A stretch of 64,000 nt of DNA, taken from NCBI RefSeq assembly GCF_000423325.1, contig NZ_AUHT01000004.1, forward strand, positions 398,284 through 462,283. Direction: 5' to 3'. Within the stretch, counting starts at the first letter, position 1. Each line of letters begins with the position of its first letter. Of the stretch, positions 9,985 through 18,960 are shown piece after piece. Position numbers and translations under genes: made by a program. The DNA comes from Lysobacter defluvii IMMIB APB-9 = DSM 18482. Lineage in GTDB: Bacteria; Pseudomonadota; Gammaproteobacteria; Xanthomonadales; Xanthomonadaceae. The notes beneath the pieces are model-generated. The model had not been told where the DNA came from, made no database searches, and saw only the letters and a list, made by a program, of their open reading frames with translations.

Positions 9985-12900
9985 GCGGGCTGCTCCACGC
10001 CGTCGGTGCCGGTGCCATCCTCCAGGCCGCGCGTGATGCGGATCCGCCGTGCGCGCTCGCGGTAGTGCGCGTCGGAGCGGCGGTCCAGCAGGTCGTAGAC
10101 CACCGGGATCACCACCAGGGTCAGCAGCGTCGACACCAGCAGGCCGCCGATGACCGCGATCGCCATCGGCGCGCGCACCTCGGCCCCGGCGCCACTGGCC
10201 AGGGCCAGCGGCAGGAAGCCGAACAGCGTGCTCAGGGTGGTCATGATGATCGGGCGCAGGCGCGAGCGCGCGCCCTCGACCAGCGCCTCGCGCTTGGCCA
10301 CCCCGGCCTCGCGCAGCTGGTTGACCTTGTCGACCAGGATGATCGCGTTCTTGGTCACCAGCCCGACCAGCAGGATCAGCCCGATGAACACCACCACCGA
10401 GATGGTGTTGCCCGTGAGCATCAGCGCCAGCACCGCGCCGACCAGCGCCAGCGGGATGGTGAACAGGATCACGAACGGGTGCAGCAGCGACTCGAACTGC
10501 GAGGCCATGACCAGGTAGACCAGGAACACCGCCAGCGCGAAGGCGAACAGCAGCGAGCGCACCGACTCGCCCAGTTCCTGGCCCTGGCCGCCGATGTGCA
10601 TGCCGACCCCGCCCAGCGGATCGGCGGCGACCATGGCGCGCACTTCCTCGATCGCGGTGCCCAGGTCGATGCCGCGCAGGTTGGCCGAGACCACCGCCAC
10701 CCGCACCTGGTCGGCGCGGTGGATCTCGCTGGGGCCGATCGTCGGCACCACGTCGGCCACGCTGGACAGGCGCACCGCCCCGCCGCCCGGGGCGGGCACC
10801 AGCAGGTCGCCGATGGAGGCGATGGTGGCGCGGTCATCCTCGCGCGCCCGGACCAGCACGTCGATCTTGCGGTCCTGGAAGCTGTAGCGCGTGGCGACCT
10901 CGCCGCGGACCTTGGTCACCACCACGTCGGCGATGTCACGCGTGGTCAGGCCGTACGCCGCCGCCCGCTCCTGGTCGAAGATGATCTGGATCTCCGGGTA
11001 GCCCTGCTCCACCGTCGAGCTCACGTCGGCGTAGTGGTCGCTGGCGCGCAGCATCGCGGCGAGCTTGCGCCCCGCGGCCTGCAGCTCGTCCAGGTCGTGG
11101 CCGGTCAGTTCGATCTCCAGCGGGGTGGACAGGCTCAGCAGCTCGGGCCGCGCGAAGTCGACCTGCGCCTCGGGGAAGTCCCGCATGGTCTCGCGCAGGC
11201 GCTCGGTAACCCGCGCCTCCACGTCCGCGCTGCCGCCGCCGGCCATCACCACGGTCAGCTTGCCGATGTTCTCGCCGCTCTCCGTCGGGCTGGCGTCGAG
11301 CCGGGTACCGCTGCCGCTGACGCCGTACAGCGCGTGCACGCCCTCCTCGCCGGTGTGGCGGGACTGGACGCGGGCGACCAGTGCATCGGTCTCCTGCAGC
11401 GGCGTGCCCGGTGGCAGCTTGGCGGTCATGGTGAAGCGGTCCTGGGCCAGCTGCGGGATCAGGTCGGTTCCCAGCAGCGGCACGATGGCCATCGCGGCGG
11501 CGAACACGGCGGTGGCGATGCCCACCACCAGCGCCGGGCGTGCAAGCGCGACCGGCAGCAGGCGCAGGTAGCCGCGTTCGGCGCGCGAGTACGGGGCCAT
11601 GGCCAGGTCGCTGGCCTTGCCCATCACCGGCGATACCAGCCGCACGGCGAGGCGCCAGGCCCGCACGAACACCCACGCGATGCCGAACACCACCCGTCGC
11701 ACGAACCCGAAGACCCCGCGGCGCGCCAGCGCGGCCGGCTTACCAAGTCGCGAGCGCGGTTGCCACGGATCGCGCGGCGGCTCCTCCGGGAAGGCCAGCG
11801 GGGCGCGCCCCTTGAGCGCGCTCAGCATCGGGATCAGCGTCAGCGAGACCAGCAGCGAGATCGCGATCGCGATCGCGACGGTGAGCGCCTGGTCCTTGAA
11901 CAGCTGCCCGGCGATGCCTTCCACGAACACCAGCGGCAGGAACACCGCGATGGTGGTGAGCGTCGAGGCGATCACCGCCATGCTGACCTCACGCGTTCCC
12001 GCGACCGCAGCCTCAAGGATCCCGAGGCCCCGCTCGCGTGCCTTGGCGATCGATTCCAGCACCACGATCGAGTCGTCCACCACCAGGCCGGTGGCCAGTG
12101 CCAGACCGCCCAGGCTCATGACGTTAAGGCTGAGGTCCAGCTGGTCCATCAGGAAGAAGGTGGTAATGATCGAGACCGGCAGCGACAGGCTGACCACGAA
12201 GGTGCTCCAGCCGTCGCGCAGGAACAGGAAGATCACCAGGATCGCCAGCGCGCCGCCCAGCACCGCGTCCTTCTTCAGGTCGTCGATGGCCTGGCGGATG
12301 AAGGTGGACTGATCCTCGATCACGGTCAGCTGGATGCCTTCGGGCACCTGCTCGCGGATCTGCTCCAGCCGCGCATGCACGGCGTCGGCGGTGGAGACGG
12401 TGTTGGCGTCGCCTTCCTTGTAGATGGCCAGTTCGACCGCCTCGCTGCCGTCGAGGCGGATGATCGCGTCGCGCTCCTTGTGCCCCTGGCGGACCTCGGC
12501 CACGTCCTTGAGACGGACCGGGACGCCGCCCGCAACCGCGCCGGAGCCCCCGGAGGCACTCTGCACGGAGGCGGCGGCCGCCATCGCGGCCGAGGAGCCG
12601 GTCGCGGCGGCCACGCGGGCCATCTCCGCCGCCGCGGCCTCGGCGGCGCTGTCACCGGCCGCGCGCACGGTCACCAGCATCTCGCCGATCTCCTCGACGC
12701 TGGCGAACTGGTTGACGGTCCGCACCAGGTAGCGCTGCGACCCCTCTTCCAGGCTGCCGCCGGACAGGTTGATGTTCTCCTGCGCAAGCCGCTGGACCAC
12801 CGTCGACAGCGGCAGGTTGAGCTGGGCCAGCTTCTGCTGGTCGATCAGCACCTGCACCTCGTCCTCGTAGCCACCGGCGACCTTGACCGCGGCCACGCCC

Positions 12901-13469
12901 GCGACCGGCTCCAGCTTCTTCTTGAGGTCTTCGTCGGCATAGCGCCGCAGCCCGGTGAGCGCGCCCTCGCTCCCGCCCGCGCTACCGGCCAGGGCGAGGC
13001 GGAGGACCGGCTCGGTGGACGGGTTGAAGCGCAGCAGCACCGGCGGATCCACATCCATGGGCAGCTGCAGCGCCTCCATCTTGTCGCGCACCTCCAGGCT
13101 GGCCTGGTCCATGTCGGTGCCCCAGGCGAACTCCAGCACCACGTCGCTCTGCCCGGTCCGGGACACCGACTTCAGCCGGCGCAGCCCCTTGACCACGCCG
13201 ACGGCCTCCTCGACGGGCTCGGTGACCAGGGTTTCGATCTCGGCCGGCGCGGCGCCGGTGTACTCGGTGCGCACGGTGAGCGTCGGGTAGCTCAGGTCCG
13301 GCAGCAGGTTGACCTTGAGGTTGCCCAGCGCGATCAGCCCGAACAGCACCAGGGTGATCATCAGCATCGCCACCGTCACCCGGCGGCGGGTCGAGAACTC
13401 GACCAGGTCGAAGCCGCCTTCCGCGCGCGGCGGTACGGCCGGGGTGGGGTCCTGGCGCATGTCGGTCAT
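9981..13469 (-). CDS. RND-family multidrug efflux pump, inner-membrane subunit (first pump of operon)
   Basis: A 1162-residue AcrB-type pump, longer than the usual 1020-1050 residues. It starts inside a leader (MTDMRQDPTP...) before the canonical FSTRRRVTVAMLMITLVLFG. TM4 has VVDDSIVVLES with both Asp residues of the proton relay. Two extra segments explain the length. The first is an Ala-rich low-complexity insertion around residues 270-320 in the porter domain. The second is a basic, Pro/Arg-rich cytoplasmic loop between TM6 and TM7 (around residues 560-640). ATG 13469 has an alternative ATG three codons on. It lies 15 bases after the adaptor gene and is coupled to the following pump. Confidence 0.93.
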   Translation of the reverse strand: MTDMRQDPTPAVPPRAEGGFDLVEFSTRRRVTVAMLMITLVLFGLIALGNLKVNLLPDLSYPTLTVRTEYTGAAPAEIETLVTEPVEEAVGVVKGLRRLKSVSRTGQSDVVLEFAWGTDMDQASLEVRDKMEALQLPMDVDPPVLLRFNPSTEPVLRLALAGSAGGSEGALTGLRRYADEDLKKKLEPVAGVAAVKVAGGYEDEVQVLIDQQKLAQLNLPLSTVVQRLAQENINLSGGSLEEGSQRYLVRTVNQFASVEEIGEMLVTVRAAGDSAAEAAAAEMARVAAATGSSAAMAAAASVQSASGGSGAVAGGVPVRLKDVAEVRQGHKERDAIIRLDGSEAVELAIYKEGDANTVSTADAVHARLEQIREQVPEGIQLTVIEDQSTFIRQAIDDLKKDAVLGGALAILVIFLFLRDGWSTFVVSLSLPVSIITTFFLMDQLDLSLNVMSLGGLALATGLVVDDSIVVLESIAKARERGLGILEAAVAGTREVSMAVIASTLTTIAVFLPLVFVEGIAGQLFKDQALTVAIAIAISLLVSLTLIPMLSALKGRAPLAFPEEPPRDPWQPRSRLGKPAALARRGVFGFVRRVVFGIAWVFVRAWRLAVRLVSPVMGKASDLAMAPYSRAERGYLRLLPVALARPALVVGIATAVFAAAMAIVPLLGTDLIPQLAQDRFTMTAKLPPGTPLQETDALVARVQSRHTGEEGVHALYGVSGSGTRLDASPTESGENIGKLTVVMAGGGSADVEARVTERLRETMRDFPEAQVDFARPELLSLSTPLEIELTGHDLDELQAAGRKLAAMLRASDHYADVSSTVEQGYPEIQIIFDQERAAAYGLTTRDIADVVVTKVRGEVATRYSFQDRKIDVLVRAREDDRATIASIGDLLVPAPGGGAVRLSSVADVVPTIGPSEIHRADQVRVAVVSANLRGIDLGTAIEEVRAMVAADPLGGVGMHIGGQGQELGESVRSLLFAFALAVFLVYLVMASQFESLLHPFVILFTIPLALVGAVLALMLTGNTISVVVFIGLILLVGLVTKNAIILVDKVNQLREAGVAKREALVEGARSRLRPIIMTTLSTLFGFLPLALASGAGAEVRAPMAIAVIGGLLVSTLLTLVVIPVVYDLLDRRSDAHYRERARRIRITRGLEDGTGTDGVEQPA

Positions 13470-13484
13470 CGTCGGCGCTCCCGG

Positions 13485-14672
13485 TCAGTCCTGGGCGGAA
13501 TTGGCGGTGCCGCCCTCGCCGGCCTGGCCGGCGGGTTCCCCGGCCACCGCCGCGGCGCCGTCCGGCTCGCCGCCGTCGGCGACCGCCGGCGCGTCCGGGT
13601 CGATCACGGTGACCTTGCCGCCGTCACGCACGGCGGCCTTGCCGGCGACCACCACCTGCGCGCCCGGGGCCAGCCCGTCGCGCACCTCGATCCAGCCGCC
13701 GTCCACATAGCCCAGCTCCACCGGCCTGCGCACCGCGACGCCGTCCTCGACCACCAGCACCTCGGCGTTCTCGCCCTGCGCGTCCAGCAGCGCCGAGCGC
13801 GGGACCACGAGCGCATTGGCACGCTCGTCGTAGTCGATCCGCAGGCGGCCGAACATGCCGGGCTTGAGCACGCCCCCGGACTCGAACGCGGCAATCACGC
13901 GGAAGGTGCCGCTGCCGGCCTCCACCACCGGGGCGACGCGGTCGATGCGGCCGGTGAAACGCTGGCCCGGCAGTGCGTCGACCTGCAGCGACACCGGCTG
14001 GCCGGCGCGCAGCGTGGCGAGCTCGCGCTCGGGCACGTTCAAGGTCGCCTCCAGCACCGAGGCGTCCACCACGCGCACGATCGGCGTGTTGATCTGCACG
14101 AAGTTGCCGGGCTTGGGAGTGACCTGCGCGACGACGCCGCAGATCGGCGAGGTCACGTTGGCGTAGGACAGCTCCAGCCGCGCCAGCCGGTTCACGGCGC
14201 GGGCATTCTCCAGGTCGTAGCGGATCCGGTCGAAGTCCGCGGCCGACAACAGCTGCTGGTCGACCAGCGCCTTCGAACGCTCGAACTCGGCCTCCAGCTT
14301 GCGCATCTGCGCCGCGCTCTGCGCCTCCTGCAGGCGGGCGCGGTCGGCGTCGAGCCGCACCAGCACCTGGCCCGCCCGCACCTGGTCGCCCTCGGCGACG
14401 AGCACCTCCAGGGCCACGCCCGAGGTCTTGGCGACCACCTGCGCCTCGCCCGGCGCTTCCAGCGCCGCGGTGCCGGTATAGCTCGCGGCCATCGGGCGGT
14501 GCTCGGCGGCGGCGACCTCCACCGGCACCGGGGCGGCATCGGCTTCCGCCGCCGCGCCCTGCGCCGGGGCCTGGCCGGGGCCTCCGCAGGCGACCAGGAG
14601 GATCAGGCTCGCCCCCAGGGCGGCAACATGGAAGGCGCGGCGGTTCGGGCTGCGGAGGGCGGGCTGGCGCAT
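13485..14672 (-). CDS. RND efflux periplasmic adaptor (membrane fusion lipoprotein)
   Basis: A 395-residue HlyD/MexA-type adaptor that links the inner-membrane pumps to an outer-membrane channel. It has a lipoprotein signal (hydrophobic HVAALGASLILLVACGG, lipid-attachment Cys at about residue 27), a lipoyl/hairpin domain and a beta-barrel domain (TSPICGVVAQV and VERGELATL-type segments). ATG 14672 was chosen because the 36 residues upstream have no signal character. It is the first gene of a three-gene operon with two RND pumps; a candidate promoter lies just upstream. No TetR regulator is adjacent. Confidence 0.92.
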   Translation of the reverse strand: MRQPALRSPNRRAFHVAALGASLILLVACGGPGQAPAQGAAAEADAAPVPVEVAAAEHRPMAASYTGTAALEAPGEAQVVAKTSGVALEVLVAEGDQVRAGQVLVRLDADRARLQEAQSAAQMRKLEAEFERSKALVDQQLLSAADFDRIRYDLENARAVNRLARLELSYANVTSPICGVVAQVTPKPGNFVQINTPIVRVVDASVLEATLNVPERELATLRAGQPVSLQVDALPGQRFTGRIDRVAPVVEAGSGTFRVIAAFESGGVLKPGMFGRLRIDYDERANALVVPRSALLDAQGENAEVLVVEDGVAVRRPVELGYVDGGWIEVRDGLAPGAQVVVAGKAAVRDGGKVTVIDPDAPAVADGGEPDGAAAVAGEPAGQAGEGGTANSAQD

Positions 14673-14736
14673 TGGACGGTCCGTCAGAAAAGGAATCGGG
14701 AAGGTCGGAACCCGGCTTGTGCCGGTGTTGTAGATA

Positions 14737-14765
14737 GGTATATCACCAGTCCGGAAACGCCCCAA
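14737..14765 (-). promoter_or_regulatory. Candidate sigma-70 promoter of the RND operon
   Basis: On the minus strand TTGGGG (14760-14765) and TATACC (14737-14742) are separated by 17 bases, 65 bases upstream of the adaptor start. This is a reasonable match to the consensus -35 and -10. Assigned by eye only. Confidence 0.45.
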
Positions 14766-14812
14766 TCCGCCAAAGGTCACGGTGGGGGGCGCGCGCAGCT
14801 TGCATTGGTGGA

Positions 14813-14841
14813 TGCGTACGAACGTGAACGAAAGCTATACT
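14813..14841 (+). promoter_or_regulatory. Candidate promoter of the cytochrome c genes
   Basis: A good -10 box TATACT at 14836-14841 with a poor -35 (TGCGTA) 17 bases upstream, 79 bases before the first cytochrome start. The weak -35 overlaps CGTACGAACG, which suggests activator dependence, but no factor is identified. Confidence 0.4.
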
Positions 14842-14919
14842 CGGCCGAATGCGGCCAAGGGAGGGGGTTGCGTTCCTCCCGGCCATGCCACCCGCCTGCA
14901 GAAAGAGAACGCGGATAAT

Positions 14920-15255
14920 ATGATGCGACCGCTGATCACCGCCGCCGCCCTGGCGCTTTCCCTCGTTGCCACGCCCGCACTGGCCCAGGACGGGGCTGCC
15001 GGCGCCGGCGATCCCGCCCGCGGCCACCAGCTCAGCTACACCTGCGTGGGCTGCCACGGCATCGCCGGCTACAAGAACGCCTACCCCAACTACCACGTGC
15101 CCAAGATCGGCGGGCAGTCGGAAACGTACCTGGTCAACGCACTCACCGAGTACCAGCGCGGTACCCGCAACCACCCGACCATGAACGCGCAGGCGCAGGG
15201 CTTCAGCGAGCAGGACATCGCCGACATCGCCGCCTTCCTTTCCGGCCTGCAGTGA
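14920..15255 (+). CDS. Small periplasmic c-type cytochrome
   Basis: A 111-residue class I cytochrome c. It has a clear signal peptide (MMRPLITAAALALSLVATPALA, cleavage after ALA near residue 22), a haem-binding CVGCH motif near residue 47, and a candidate sixth ligand Met in HPTMNAQAQGF. One-haem, cytochrome c4/c5-like electron carrier of the periplasm. Start ATG 14920 (a second ATG follows immediately). The upstream open frame to 14782 has no signal-like residues. It is followed 19 bases later by a related cytochrome lipoprotein and is probably co-transcribed. Confidence 0.88.
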   Translation: MMRPLITAAALALSLVATPALAQDGAAGAGDPARGHQLSYTCVGCHGIAGYKNAYPNYHVPKIGGQSETYLVNALTEYQRGTRNHPTMNAQAQGFSEQDIADIAAFLSGLQ

Positions 15256-15274
15256 GCGCACAGGTAGCCAGCAC

Positions 15275-15688
15275 ATGACCAATATCCGCTTCTTCCTTGC
15301 CCCGCTCGCCCTGGCCGCCGCGGTCTCGCTTTCCGCCTGCACCGCCGAGGCCCCCGCCTCCGCCGGCGCGGCGATGCCGGGGATGCCCAAGGGCGACCCG
15401 GCCGCCGGCGAGCAGCTGGCCAACGCCAAGGGCGCGGCCACCGGCCAGTCGTGCATCGACTGCCATGGCGCCGACGGCAACGCGCCGATCGACCCGACCT
15501 ACCCCAAGCTGGGCGGCCAGTTCGGCGACTACCTCGCCTACGCCCTGCGCGCCTACCGCGACGGCGACCGCGACCATGCGCTGATGGCGATGCAGGCGCA
15601 GGGGCTGTCCGACCAGCAGATCGCGGACCTGAGCATGTACTTCGCCACCCGCCCGGCGCAGATCACCACGCTCCAGGGCAAGCACTGA
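15275..15688 (+). CDS. c-type cytochrome lipoprotein
   Basis: A 137-residue mono-haem cytochrome c with a lipoprotein signal (lipobox LSAC, Cys at about residue 22), so probably anchored to a membrane rather than soluble. Haem motif CIDCH at about residues 62-66; probable Met ligand in ALMAMQAQGLSDQQIADL, a segment closely matching the preceding cytochrome (MNAQAQGFSEQDIADI). The two genes look like an old tandem duplication with different localisation. It converges with the repetitive membrane protein gene, with a gap of only three bases between stops. Confidence 0.88.
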   Translation: MTNIRFFLAPLALAAAVSLSACTAEAPASAGAAMPGMPKGDPAAGEQLANAKGAATGQSCIDCHGADGNAPIDPTYPKLGGQFGDYLAYALRAYRDGDRDHALMAMQAQGLSDQQIADLSMYFATRPAQITTLQGKH

Positions 15689-15691
15689 CGT

Positions 15692-17464
15692 TCAGCCGGC
15701 GGCGGGCCCGGTCCCGCCGCCTTCCTGCAGTTCGGGCTTGAACGGGATGTCCGGCGGAGGCCGCGCGCTCGCGGGCTGCTCCACCATGTTCGGGTCCTCG
15801 ATGCCGCAGCCGCCGCCCATGGCGAGCATCACCGTCTGGCAGACCAGCGTCTTGCTGGTGCCGGGGATCGGGATGCGCACGGTGGTCACGCTGCGCCGGA
15901 CCCACTCCTCCAGCAGTGTCTCGTTGGGCCGCCAGAACCGGTCGAACGACGTCGGCTCGTAGCCGATCGGCGGGCGCCGCAGCCAGGTGCCGGCGCGGTC
16001 GAGGTTGGCGATCTCTTCGGTGATGGTGCCAGGCGGATCCCCGCTGGCACTGCTGCCCGGCGTTTCGGCCAGGCGTACCCGGCCCGCGCTGTCGTACAGG
16101 CCCGAGAGGTCGCCTGCCTGCGCCCCGTCGCGCTGGCGGTCGGCCGCGCCCCAGTCATCCCCGCGGACGGGGTCCGTCCAGCCTCCCGGCGCGGGAACCG
16201 GGCGCGGGCCGGCGCCTGCGACCGCCGCGGCGCCGCTCGCTTCCTGCGCGGCACCCGCCGGACCGTCCGCGGCTGCCGCTTGCTGGCCGGGGGCCGTGGC
16301 TTCCGGCCCAGCGCCCTCCTCCGCGGCGGCCACGGCGTCGGCCGCGTCCCCTTCCCCGGCACTGGCGTCGGGAGCCACCGGTGTCCGCACGGGCATGGGG
16401 ATGCCGCGCTCCTGCACGAGCTGCTGGCCGGGCTCGAGACCGGCTTCCGGTGTTGGCGCCTGGCGGACGCGCAGCTGCGGCGCCGGTGGCAGCGGCGCGG
16501 CCGGGGTGGGCATGGGGATCTCGCGTTCGGCGACGGCGCCGGCGGGCAGCTCCAGTTCGGCGCCGGCGATGGCAGGCGCCGCCACCGGGGCGGGCTCGAG
16601 CCGGCGCGGGGGCGCCGGGATCTCCCGCTCCACCGGCCGGGGTTCGACGGCCTGCAGTTCCGGCGTCACCAGCGACGGTTCGAGCGCCGGCGTGGGCGGC
16701 GGCAACAGGAAGTCGGTAGTGGTGTCCGGGGCCGGCTCGCTGACCTGCAGTGGCTGCTCGCGCGGCGCGGGCATCGGGATCTCCCGCTCGACCGGGGGGC
16801 TGGGCGTGGCGGCCAGTTCCGGGGCCGGTGTCGGGCGCGCCACCTCGAAGGCGGGCGCAGGCAGCGGCGGCTCGGCGGCGGCCGGCTCGGGCGCCGCAGG
16901 CGGCTCGGGCGATGCGGCACCGGCGACCACGCGTTGGGGAGCCGCCGCCGCGGCTGCCGGGGCGGTCGCGTCCGCGGCACCAGGCGATGCCTCCGGAACG
17001 TCGACCGGGCCGCCCCCGGCCTCGTCGGGCGCGCCATCGCCGATGAACTCGACCTGCACTACGTCCTCTTCGCCCAGCGGCAACGCCGCCGACCGGTCGA
17101 ACCCGGTCAGCAGCAGCCACAGCATCGCGAAGAACAGCGCGACGTGCCACGCAATGGAAAGCCCGCCGGCAAAAATGCGCAGCGGGCGGTCTCCGGGGTC
17201 GGGCGGCTCCCATCCCTGGCGCCATGTCGCGAGGAAGGCCCGCCAGGGACCCGGGTCGGGGCCCGGCGGCTCAGGGGCGCGCGGCGGCCGCGCCGCGAGT
17301 TCGGCCACGATCGCCTCGACATGCTCGCGTGCGTCCACCGGGGGCGGGCCGGGGACGAACCAGTCGTCCCAACCGCGCGGGATGCCGTCGCTGCCACGGG
17401 TGCGGTACGCATGCAGGCGCATGCGCCGCTGGAGTGCCTCGATGTATGCGTCGGCCGTGGGCAT
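15692..17464 (-). CDS. Pro/Ala-rich transmembrane repetitive protein
   Basis: A 590-residue protein of unknown function. Residues 1-100 are soluble ([20 protein letters not shown]). One membrane segment lies near residues 105-125 ([20 protein letters not shown]). A long Pro/Ala/Glu-rich region (about residues 140-430) carries the recurring motif EREIPMP or close variants at least four times. The C-terminal region (about residues 480-590) is globular ([20 protein letters not shown], then Cys-containing [19 protein letters not shown]). The topology (short cytoplasmic side, one TM, Pro-rich spacer, periplasmic domain) recalls TonB. I recall similar xanthomonad proteins annotated only as transmembrane repetitive. 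ATG 17464 is used; a TTG lies one codon upstream. It is 18 bases downstream of nfuA. Confidence 0.75.
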   Translation of the reverse strand: MPTADAYIEALQRRMRLHAYRTRGSDGIPRGWDDWFVPGPPPVDAREHVEAIVAELAARPPRAPEPPGPDPGPWRAFLATWRQGWEPPDPGDRPLRIFAGGLSIAWHVALFFAMLWLLLTGFDRSAALPLGEEDVVQVEFIGDGAPDEAGGGPVDVPEASPGAADATAPAAAAAAPQRVVAGAASPEPPAAPEPAAAEPPLPAPAFEVARPTPAPELAATPSPPVEREIPMPAPREQPLQVSEPAPDTTTDFLLPPPTPALEPSLVTPELQAVEPRPVEREIPAPPRRLEPAPVAAPAIAGAELELPAGAVAEREIPMPTPAAPLPPAPQLRVRQAPTPEAGLEPGQQLVQERGIPMPVRTPVAPDASAGEGDAADAVAAAEEGAGPEATAPGQQAAAADGPAGAAQEASGAAAVAGAGPRPVPAPGGWTDPVRGDDWGAADRQRDGAQAGDLSGLYDSAGRVRLAETPGSSASGDPPGTITEEIANLDRAGTWLRRPPIGYEPTSFDRFWRPNETLLEEWVRRSVTTVRIPIPGTSKTLVCQTVMLAMGGGCGIEDPNMVEQPASARPPPDIPFKPELQEGGGTGPAAG

Positions 17465-17482
17465 CAACGACGCGCCGGAGGA

Positions 17483-18079
17483 TCAGGCGCGCTGGTCGCG
17501 GGCGAAGTACGGCGCCGCGCCGGTGTCGTGGTCGGTCGCGTCGCGGACCGCGGTCACCCCCGGCACCTTCTGCAGCAGGGTCTTCTCGATCCCCTGCTTG
17601 AGGGTGACGTCGGCCATGCCGCAGCCGTGGCAGCCCCCGCCGAAGCGCAGGATGACGACGCCCTCGGCGGTCACTTCCTCCAGGCTGACGCTGCCGCGGT
17701 GGGAGGCGAGCTGCGGGTTGATCTCGTTGTCGATGACGTAGCGGACCCGCTCCACCAGCGATGCGGACTCGGGCGGCGGCGCGCCCTTGATGCCGGGGGC
17801 GCGGATCTGCAGCTGGCCCGCGGTCCCGCGCTGCTCGTAGTCGATCTGCGCGCCGTCGAGGTAGCGGGTGCTGGAGGCGTCCAGCCAGAGGGTGAAGCCG
17901 TCGCAGTCGACCGCCCACTCGTCGCCCTTGAGGTCGGCGGGCTCGGCGAACTCCAGGCGGACGTCGGCGCGGGGGGTGCCCGGCTCGACGGCACTCAGGC
18001 GCACGCCAAGCCCCGGCAGGGCCTCGCGCTCGATCAGCTTGCGGAAGTGCTGCTGGGCGGTATCGGAGATCTGGATCAT
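17483..18079 (-). CDS. nfuA: Fe-S cluster carrier protein NfuA
   Basis: Delivers 4Fe-4S clusters to client enzymes, particularly under oxidative stress or iron limitation; cytosolic. The 198-residue protein has the two-domain layout of NfuA: a degenerate A-type (HesB/IscA-like) N-terminal domain lacking the Cys ligands (about residues 1-95) and a C-terminal Nfu domain. The cluster-binding CHGC motif is Cys150 and Cys153 in [20 protein letters not shown]. Length matches E. coli NfuA (191). It is divergent from the pterin dehydratase gene. Confidence 0.96.
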   Translation of the reverse strand: MIQISDTAQQHFRKLIEREALPGLGVRLSAVEPGTPRADVRLEFAEPADLKGDEWAVDCDGFTLWLDASSTRYLDGAQIDYEQRGTAGQLQIRAPGIKGAPPPESASLVERVRYVIDNEINPQLASHRGSVSLEEVTAEGVVILRFGGGCHGCGMADVTLKQGIEKTLLQKVPGVTAVRDATDHDTGAAPYFARDQRA

Positions 18080-18169
18080 GCGGGCATTCTAGCCTCCCCC
18101 GGCTGTCCCGCAGCCCAGCGGCCGGTTGCCGTACGATCAGCGTTGCCCTGCGCACCACCGGAGACCCCG

Positions 18170-18511
18170 ATGAACGACCTGATTCCGCTCGCCCAAGCCC
18201 ACTGCATGCCCCGCCGCGGCGCGTCGCACCGGCTCGGCGACGCACGCCTGCGCGAACTCCTGCCCCAGGTCCCGGGCTGGGAGGTGGTCGAGGACGGCGA
18301 GGCGATCACCAGGACCTTCCGCTTCGACGACTACTACCGGACCATGGCGTTCGTGAACGCGCTGGCCTTCGTCGCCCACCGCGAGGACCACCATCCGGAC
18401 CTCCAGGTCCATTACGACCGCGTGGTGGTCCGCTACTCCACGCACGACGTGGGCGGGCTGAGCGAGAACGACTTCATCTGCGCGGCCAAAGCCGACGCCC
18501 TCACGGAGTAA
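18170..18511 (+). CDS. phhB: Pterin-4a-carbinolamine dehydratase
   Basis: Dehydrates 4a-hydroxytetrahydropterin to regenerate the cofactor of aromatic amino acid hydroxylases (phenylalanine hydroxylase). The 113-residue product has the family core [20 protein letters not shown], then [20 protein letters not shown] with the conserved His pair, and [15 protein letters not shown] at the C-terminus. In the larger reading frame that runs antisense to nfuA, the start ATG 18170 was chosen from the family length and the absence of homology upstream. It overlaps closely with the next gene (4-base gap). Confidence 0.93.
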   Translation: MNDLIPLAQAHCMPRRGASHRLGDARLRELLPQVPGWEVVEDGEAITRTFRFDDYYRTMAFVNALAFVAHREDHHPDLQVHYDRVVVRYSTHDVGGLSENDFICAAKADALTE

Positions 18512-18515
18512 GGCC

Positions 18516-18947
18516 ATGTCCCAGTCCCGCACCGATACGGCCCGTGCCCCGCTCCTGCTGCCACTTGCCGGCCTCGTTGCCGCCGTGGCCCTTGCCGGTT
18601 GCGATCGCCCCGTCGACTCCGAGGCAGTGGTCGCGCCTACCCAGCCCATGGCGCGCCACACGCCGCCGCCCGAGTACCCGGTGGAACTGGCCTGCTACGA
18701 CGTCGGCGGCACGGTCGAGCTGATCATGGAGGTCGGCCTGGACGGAAAGCCCCAGCAGGTGCGGGTGGAGCGCAGCAGCGGCCAGCCGGCCCTGGACGAG
18801 GCCGCGCTGGCGGCCGTGCGCGAGTGGGAGTTCACCCCCGGCACGCGCGGCGGCCAGCCGGTGGCCTCCGACCTGCGGGTCCCGGTCACCTTCCGGCCGC
18901 CCACCGAGCGGCCGCAGATGTGCAACCTGGTCGACGAGCAGCGCTGA
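18516..18947 (+). CDS. TonB C-terminal-domain lipoprotein
   Basis: A 143-residue protein with a lipoprotein signal (hydrophobic segment ending VALAGCDRP, Cys near residue 29) followed by a TonB-like C-terminal domain: PPPEYPVELACYDVGGTVELIMEV, LDGKPQQVRVERSSGQPALDEAAL and REWEFTPGTRGGQPV. There is no N-terminal membrane helix or Pro-rich spacer, so it cannot act as a classical TonB. Such lipid-anchored TonB-domain proteins are common in xanthomonads but of unknown role. Two Cys residues near residues 59 and 136 could pair. It follows phhB by four bases and may be co-translated. Confidence 0.82.
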   Translation: MSQSRTDTARAPLLLPLAGLVAAVALAGCDRPVDSEAVVAPTQPMARHTPPPEYPVELACYDVGGTVELIMEVGLDGKPQQVRVERSSGQPALDEAALAAVREWEFTPGTRGGQPVASDLRVPVTFRPPTERPQMCNLVDEQR

Positions 18948-18960
18948 GCCGCGCCCCGGC

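Noticed and set aside
6868..10065. Very long open frame on the plus strand opposite the RND pump gene
   Set aside because: It is antisense to an unmistakable RND pump, its product is His/Gln/Asp/Arg-rich without domains, and such ghost frames are usual in high-GC genes. The same applies to 10065-14918 and 12-1955.
14815..14826. Third CGTAC-type site upstream of the cytochrome genes
   Set aside because: CGTACGAACGTG keeps only the left arm of the palindrome; too weak to add to the proposed hydroxybutyrate operator set.
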